From Metapseudomonas resinovorans DSM 21078 (GTDB lineage: Bacteria; Pseudomonadota; Gammaproteobacteria; Pseudomonadales; Pseudomonadaceae): a DNA stretch of 64,000 nt. This document shows positions 59,600-64,000 of the stretch, piece by piece. Numbering within the stretch: position 1 is the first letter of the stretch; each line of letters begins with the position of its first letter. The position numbers were made by a program, and so were the translations under genes. A model generated the notes under the pieces. That model made no database searches and was not told the origin of the DNA. It saw only the letters and a list, made by a program, of their open reading frames with translations. The DNA lies in contig NZ_AUIE01000031.1 in assembly GCF_000423545.1 (NCBI RefSeq), forward strand, positions 1 to 64,000. The letters are read 5' to 3'.

Positions 59600-60043
59600 T
59601 CAGGGCAGGGCTTTCTCGGCCAGGGGCTGGGTCGAGAGGCCGAGCTGGGCGCGGAAGCTTTCCATGTCGAACATGGTGCAGATCTCCTGTACCTCACCCA
59701 GGCTATTGAGGGTCCAGAAGGCCATGGCCGAGATGCTGAGAATCCTGTCGCTGGGTGGATAGCCCAGGGCAGGCTTCTGGATGCTGCCGATCAGGGTGCA
59801 CCAGGTCACCACCTTGTTGCCTTCGGCTATGCATTCCTCCACCACCACTTCCAGGTCGGGCATGGCATCGCGGATGTTCGCCACCATCTGGCTGTAGGCG
59901 GCGCTGTTGAGGGGCCGGCCAATGAAGGAGCTCTTGTAGAGAAAGTCCTTGCTCTGCAACTGCTCGGCCAGGGCCAGGCGGCCTTTGTTCCACGACAGCT
60001 CGATGTGCTGGCGAACCAGCCTTTTCATATCGTCCAGTGACAC
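59600..60043 (-). CDS. SnoaL/NTF2-like polyketide-cyclase-type protein
   Basis: A 147-residue protein of the SnoaL-like NTF2 superfamily: ELSWNKGRLALAEQLQSKDFLYKS, MPDLEVVVEECIAEGNKVVTWCTLIG, and IWxFD-like end segments. Such proteins are small cone-shaped domains acting as cyclases, isomerases or ligand carriers. No catalytic residue can be assigned. Its stop codon directly abuts the stop of the convergent SDR gene. Confidence 0.82.
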   Translation of the reverse strand: MSLDDMKRLVRQHIELSWNKGRLALAEQLQSKDFLYKSSFIGRPLNSAAYSQMVANIRDAMPDLEVVVEECIAEGNKVVTWCTLIGSIQKPALGYPPSDRILSISAMAFWTLNSLGEVQEICTMFDMESFRAQLGLSTQPLAEKALP

Positions 60044-60133
60044 GATGCGCTCCCCTGCGCCTTGATCCAGCGCGTCACTTTACCAGTACGCTCGTTCCAG
60101 CCATTGGCCGAAACGCCGCCGGTTGGAGGCAAC

Positions 60134-60190
60134 TTCGTAGGATGTGGCCGGCGGCGCTCCGCTTGAGCGTCGCTCAACCTATCCTACGAA
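60134..60190. repeat. Intergenic palindromic repeat (REP-like)
   Basis: TTCGTAGGAT (60134) and ATCCTACGAA (60181-60190) are perfect 10-bp inverted arms around an inner palindrome TTGAGCG-T-CGCTCAA. It resembles 'GTAGGATGGGTTGAGCG' repeats common in gammaproteobacterial intergenic regions. It lies between the SnoaL gene and the UPF0016 gene. Confidence 0.7.
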
Positions 60191-60207
60191 AGGCTGTGCG
60201 GGGCCGG

Positions 60208-60792
60208 TCAGATCATTCCGCTGAGCTTCAGCGCTTCGTATATGGCGTAGACGGCCAGGGCGGCGAAGGCGACGGCGGCCAGGCGGCGGATCAGCGTCAG
60301 TGGCAGGCGATCAGCCGCGAAGTTGCCGGCCAGCACCACCGGGACGTTGGCAATCAGCATGCCGAGGGTGGTGCCCAGGACCACCATCACGAAATGCGGG
60401 TACTGCGCTGCCAGCATCACAGTGGCGACCTGGGTTTTGTCGCCCATTTCGGCGAGGAAGAAGGCGATCAGGGTGGTGAGGAACGGGCCGTACTTCTTCA
60501 GCCCGGATTCTTCGTCGTCATCCAGCTTGTCCGGTACCAGGGTCCAGAGGGCGACGGCGGCGAAAGAGGCGGCAAGAATCCAGCTCAGGGTGGCGGCGGA
60601 GAAGAAGCTGGCGACCCACGAACCCACCGCACCGGCGGCGAAATGGTTGGCCAGGGTAGCGGCGACGATGCCCCAGATGATCGGCCAAGGCTTGCGGAAG
60701 CGAGCGGCGAGCAGAAGTGCGAGCAACTGAGTCTTGTCACCGATTTCGGCGAGGGCAACGATCAGGGTCGGGACGAAGAGGGATTCCAGCAT
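60208..60792 (-). CDS. UPF0016/GDT1 (TMEM165)-family manganese exporter
   Basis: A 194-residue inner-membrane protein with six hydrophobic segments and the two family motifs: ALAEIGDKTQLLALLLAARF in the first helix and FFLAEMGDKTQVATVMLAAQ after the centre. UPF0016/GDT1 proteins export Mn2+ (and Ca2+ in eukaryotes). A yybP-ykoY manganese riboswitch upstream supports Mn2+ export. ATG 60792 (MLESLFVPTLIVALAEIGDK) is chosen because the motif helix then starts at once and TAGGAA precedes it. Confidence 0.92.
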   Translation of the reverse strand: MLESLFVPTLIVALAEIGDKTQLLALLLAARFRKPWPIIWGIVAATLANHFAAGAVGSWVASFFSAATLSWILAASFAAVALWTLVPDKLDDDEESGLKKYGPFLTTLIAFFLAEMGDKTQVATVMLAAQYPHFVMVVLGTTLGMLIANVPVVLAGNFAADRLPLTLIRRLAAVAFAALAVYAIYEALKLSGMI

Positions 60793-60864
60793 CAGGGTTC
60801 CTACGGGGGCGGGTCGACTAATCACCATGACACACGCAATCTGCCCACCCCGGGTCAGGTTGTA

Positions 60865-61008
60865 TGTGTCATAGGTCTTGTCAAACCGCGGGCCTGTCTA
60901 TGCAGGCTCTGGGTCGCATGCGCCATGGTCTGTGGACCAAGTGTGTTGACGCATGCCATGCGAGCAGGGCGCTCGCGGGAGACTACTCCCCTAGGACGGG
61001 GCGCATTT
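60865..61008 (-). ncRNA. yybP-ykoY manganese riboswitch
   Basis: The minus strand contains the hallmark GGGGAGTAG (60991-60983) and, after a hairpin GCGAGC/GCTCGC, the conserved GCGTCAACA (60952-60944). Further stems (TGGTC/GACCA, GCCTG/CAGGC) close the multi-helix fold. This pattern is diagnostic of the yybP-ykoY class, which senses Mn2+ and switches on Mn exporters. It sits ~75 nt before the UPF0016 gene. Outer boundaries are approximate. Confidence 0.85.
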
Positions 61009-61051
61009 TGCACAAGCCGGGTCGCCCCGGCAAGCGCGAATTGCCGGTCGG

Positions 61052-62527
61052 TCAGTTGTCGCCGCCGCGCACATCCATCTCCGCGTAGTTCACCAGGCGG
61101 CTGCCCTTCTTCAGGCGGTAACCCAACCAAATGGCGAGGAACAGCGGAAGGCTGATGTAGGTGGCCGCAAGGCCCGCCCAGTCGATGCGATCACCGAAGA
61201 ACGCCTGGTAGTTCTGCCCCAGGGTGATTGCCAGGCACAGGATGAAGGCGAACAGCGGGCCGAAGGGAAACAGCTTGGCGCGGTAGGGCAGGTCTTCCAG
61301 GCGACCGCCCTGGGACAGGTAGCCCTTGCGAAAGCGGTAGTGGGAGATGGCGATGCCCAGCCAGGCGATGAAGCCACACATGCCCGAGGTGTTCAGCAGC
61401 CAGGTGTAGAGGGTGCTGTCGCCGACGATCGAGGTGAAGAAACACAGCGCGCCGACCAGGGTAGTGGCGTAGAGGGCGTTGCGCGGCACGCCGCTGGCGG
61501 ACAGGCGAGAGAAGAGCCTCGGTGCCTTGCCCTGCAGCGCCAGGTTGTAAAGCATGCGGCTGGACGCGTACATGCCCGAGTTGCCGGCCGAGAGGATGGC
61601 GGTAAGGATCACCGCGTTCATCACGCTCGCCGCGGCAGCGAAACCGGCGCGCTCGAAGAGCAGGGTGAAGGGTGAAACGCTGATGTCGCTGGCGTCGTTC
61701 TTCAGCAGGTTCGGCTCGGTGTAGGGGATCAGCATGCCGATCACGAAGATGGCCAGGATGTAGAACATCAGGATTCGCCAGAACACCTGGCGGATGGCGA
61801 TGGGGATGTTCTTCTTCGGGTTCTCCGATTCGCCCGCGGCAATGCCGATCAACTCGGTGCCCTGGAACGAGAAGCCGGCGATCATCGCGACGCCGACCAT
61901 GGCCTGCAGGCCGCCGACGAAGGGGGCGTCACCCAGGGTGAAGTTGCTGAAGCCAGGCGACTCGATACCGCCCATGATGCCGAAGATGGTGGCCAGGCCA
62001 ATGCCGATGAACACCACCACCGTCACGACCTTGATCAGGGCGAACCAGAACTCGCTTTCGCCGAAGCCCTTCACCGAGATCGCGTTGAGCAGGAACATCA
62101 GGCCGAGGAACAGGGCGCTCCAGTAGATGCCGGGCACGTCCGGCAGCCAGAAGCTCATGATCAGCTGCGCCGCTACCAGTTCAGCGGCAATGGTCACCGC
62201 CCAGTTGTACCAATAGTTCCAACCCAGGGCGAAACCGAAGCCATCGTCGACGAAGCGGCTGCCATAAGTGCTGAACGAGCCGGAAACCGGGATGTGCGCG
62301 GCCATCTCGCCCAGGCTGGTCATCAGGAAGTAGACCATCAGGCCAATCAGCGCGTAGGCCAGCAATGCGCCGCCCGGTCCGGCAGTCGCGACCGTGGCGC
62401 CGGACGCGACGAACAGGCCAGTACCGATGGAGCCGCCGATGGCGATCATGTTCAGGTGGCGGGGTTTGAGGGAGCGATGCAGCCCATCCTTGGGTGGAGT
62501 GGCGATGGCAGTGTTCAAATTGGTCAC
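61052..62527 (-). CDS. lysP: Lysine-specific permease
   Basis: A 491-residue amino acid permease with twelve membrane segments, closely matching E. coli LysP along its full length (MIAIGGSIGTGLFVASGA, GWNYWYNWAVTIAAELVAAQL, SFQGTELIGIAAGESENPKKNIP, SGNSGMYASSRMLYNLA). LysP imports lysine with protons. It is a single gene; its 3' end lies just upstream of the riboswitch on the same strand, with only ~45 nt between. Confidence 0.92.
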   Translation of the reverse strand: MTNLNTAIATPPKDGLHRSLKPRHLNMIAIGGSIGTGLFVASGATVATAGPGGALLAYALIGLMVYFLMTSLGEMAAHIPVSGSFSTYGSRFVDDGFGFALGWNYWYNWAVTIAAELVAAQLIMSFWLPDVPGIYWSALFLGLMFLLNAISVKGFGESEFWFALIKVVTVVVFIGIGLATIFGIMGGIESPGFSNFTLGDAPFVGGLQAMVGVAMIAGFSFQGTELIGIAAGESENPKKNIPIAIRQVFWRILMFYILAIFVIGMLIPYTEPNLLKNDASDISVSPFTLLFERAGFAAAASVMNAVILTAILSAGNSGMYASSRMLYNLALQGKAPRLFSRLSASGVPRNALYATTLVGALCFFTSIVGDSTLYTWLLNTSGMCGFIAWLGIAISHYRFRKGYLSQGGRLEDLPYRAKLFPFGPLFAFILCLAITLGQNYQAFFGDRIDWAGLAATYISLPLFLAIWLGYRLKKGSRLVNYAEMDVRGGDN

Positions 62528-62617
62528 AAAGATCTCCAGATCCCCCGGCCGAGACCGGGGGAGAGGGCGGCTATTGGATGCCGCTTGAGCAAGGGTATTG
62601 AGGCGGTGCCCGCCAGG

Positions 62618-63616
62618 TCAGACCCGGCGGGAACGGTAAATGCGGAAGCCATCCCCTTCGGCGAGGGTCTGGCAGGGGCCGAGATGGTACTCGATAAGCG
62701 GCGGGTATTTGAGGAAGCTGTTGGCCACGATGCGCAGTTCGCCACCTGGCAGCAGGTGATCCCTGGCCTCGCGCAGCAAGTCTTCGCTGGCCTGGTAATC
62801 GGTATGCACACCCTGGTGGAAGGGCGGGTTGCTGATGATTGCCGCCAGGCCTTCGGGCGCGCCATGGATACCGTCTGCAGCGATCACGTCGCCCTCCAGG
62901 CCATTGGCGGCCAGGGTCAGGCGGCTGCTGGCGACCGCGAAGGCATCCACGTCCAATAGGGTCAGCTGGCTCTGTGGATAACGGCGCTTGAGTACCGCGC
63001 CGAGCACCCCGGCACCGCAACCGAAGTCCAGCAGATGGCCGCTGGGCAGGCCATCCAGTTGCTGCAGGAGCAGGGCGCTGCCGCGGTCCAGTCGGCCATG
63101 GCTGAACACGCCAGGCAGGCTCACTACTTCCAGCGGGCCGTCAGTCAGGTCCAGGCGATAGCGCTGGGCCAGGGCTTCCAGGTCGGGGGCGGCGGGAGCC
63201 TGGTCGATGTTTACCTGCCAGAGCTGGCAGTGGCGCGCGCTGTCCAGCTTGCGCGGCTTGCCGAGGGTGGCCAATTGTTTGGCGGCGCGTTCGATGCCGC
63301 CGCGCTTCTCGCCGACGAGGAACAGTTCGCCACCGGGCAGGCGCGCGGCGAGCGCAGCCAGCAGGTAGTCGGTGAGCTCGCGGGATTTGGGCAGGAATAG
63401 CACGGCCGCGGCAAAGGGCAGGTCCGGCGGTGTGGTGCCGAACTGGCTACGCCCGGCGAAGCGGGCTTCCAGGGCTGCCTGTTCACCGGCGTGCCAGCTC
63501 CAGCCGCTGGCCTGCGGCAAGGTGCCGAGCAGGTCATCCGCCGGCAGCCCGGCCAGCAGCACCGGGCGTTGGAACAGTTCCGCCTGCCTGAGCAGGACTT
63601 CGCTGCGAGGGTCCAT
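62618..63616 (-). CDS. rsmC: 16S rRNA m2G1207 methyltransferase RsmC
   Basis: A 332-residue class I SAM methyltransferase with a duplicated fold. The SAM motif is [20 protein letters not shown] (about residues 196-215) and the catalytic NPPF motif lies in [16 protein letters not shown]. The N-terminal half is a degenerate methyltransferase domain. Length and motifs fit RsmC; RlmG is the main alternative but is longer. Confidence 0.9.
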   Translation of the reverse strand: MDPRSEVLLRQAELFQRPVLLAGLPADDLLGTLPQASGWSWHAGEQAALEARFAGRSQFGTTPPDLPFAAAVLFLPKSRELTDYLLAALAARLPGGELFLVGEKRGGIERAAKQLATLGKPRKLDSARHCQLWQVNIDQAPAAPDLEALAQRYRLDLTDGPLEVVSLPGVFSHGRLDRGSALLLQQLDGLPSGHLLDFGCGAGVLGAVLKRRYPQSQLTLLDVDAFAVASSRLTLAANGLEGDVIAADGIHGAPEGLAAIISNPPFHQGVHTDYQASEDLLREARDHLLPGGELRIVANSFLKYPPLIEYHLGPCQTLAEGDGFRIYRSRRV

Positions 63617-63668
63617 CTGAAGAAAGATCCTGATAAAAGCAGCGAATTTTATCAGGAACTTGTAGGAA

Positions 63669-64000
63669 CTAGCTTACGACTCTGACGGGCGAATCCTTCA
63701 GCCAGGCGACGCCGTTGTCGGCGAGTTGCTGCACGATGCGCTGGCGGGCCTCGCGGCTGCCCCAGGCGTTGTGCGGCGTGACGATCAGGCGCGGGATGTC
63801 GGCGGCCAGCAATGGGTTGCCGTCGCGCGGCGGCTCCTGAGTCAGTACGTCGGTGGCGGCACCGCCCAGATGGCCGCTGCGCAGGGCGCTGGCCAGGGCC
63901 GCTTCGTTCACCAGGCCGCCACGGGCAGTGTTCACCAGCAAGGCACCCGGTTTCATCAGGGCCAGTTCGGCGGTGCCGATCATGTCGCGGGTCTGTTCAT
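63669..64000 (-). CDS. hprA: Glycerate dehydrogenase, C-terminal part (cut by window end)
   Basis: The frame continues beyond 64000, so only the last ~110 residues are seen. [34 protein letters not shown] and the catalytic His region ([17 protein letters not shown]) are typical of D-isomer-specific 2-hydroxyacid dehydrogenases. The Trp after PHNA and the sequence in general favour glycerate/hydroxypyruvate reductase. The start is outside the window. Confidence 0.88.
   Translation of the reverse strand, partial: EQTRDMIGTAELALMKPGALLVNTARGGLVNEAALASALRSGHLGGAATDVLTQEPPRDGNPLLAADIPRLIVTPHNAWGSREARQRIVQQLADNGVAWLKDSPVRVVS

Overview
This 64 kb window is a chromosomal segment of a high-GC gammaproteobacterium, almost certainly a Pseudomonas. 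It opens with the end of a 23S rRNA gene and a 5S gene. Its blocks include hemA-prfA-prmC-moeB-murI-pagL, lolB-ispE-tRNA-Gln-prs-rplY-pth-ychF-tRNA-Met, and mqo/yajG/MCP/rsmC/hprA. As far as I recall, this order matches the PA4626-PA4690 region of P. aeruginosa. I could not run a search to name the species.

Layout. 1-365: rRNA operon tail with terminator. 485-4041: two single-domain PqiA proteins and a six-MCE-domain protein, a split LetA/LetB-like envelope lipid transport system. 4098-8898 (minus): MksF-MksE-MksB condensin, without a nuclease gene MksG. 9135-14928: an unknown gene, then an operon of four secreted paralogous proteins of unknown function sharing a motif just after the signal peptide. 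15208-19638: leuA (E. coli type), a probable holD (psi), rimI, a beta carbonic anhydrase and an EamA exporter. 19639-22222: the only clearly accessory stretch. It has gene fragments, a small CsrA-like protein, a degenerate tRNA-Met copy, a 5'-truncated integrase fused to an antitoxin-like tail, and an intact FitAB-type toxin-antitoxin pair, all lying on the 3' side of tRNA-Met. 22222-29454 (minus): housekeeping genes for translation, PRPP, isoprenoids and lipoprotein sorting. 29638-34976: hemA to pagL. 35107-39759 (minus): photolyase, a MerR/LitR-like regulator, a DUF523/DUF1722 protein, a Trp-rich small protein and an FAD oxidoreductase; both promoters carry paired TGTACA-like palindromes with identical spacing. 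39957-43400: epimerase, hemH, MFS. 43448-46681: uracil and hypoxanthine salvage plus a WbuC cupin. 46648-64000: SulP transporter, small conserved proteins, mqo, YajG, an acyltransferase, a SRAP-family protein lacking its catalytic cysteine, a chemoreceptor, an M48 protease, a manganese exporter of the UPF0016 family behind a yybP-ykoY riboswitch, lysP, rsmC and the 3' end of a glycerate dehydrogenase gene.

Most genes form tight, often overlapping operons with clear hairpin terminators between convergent units. The observations I would follow first are the operator set around the photolyase locus, the active-site-less SRAP protein, the four-paralog secreted operon, and the mosaic element at tRNA-Met. 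No CRISPR array, complete IS element or intact prophage was seen.
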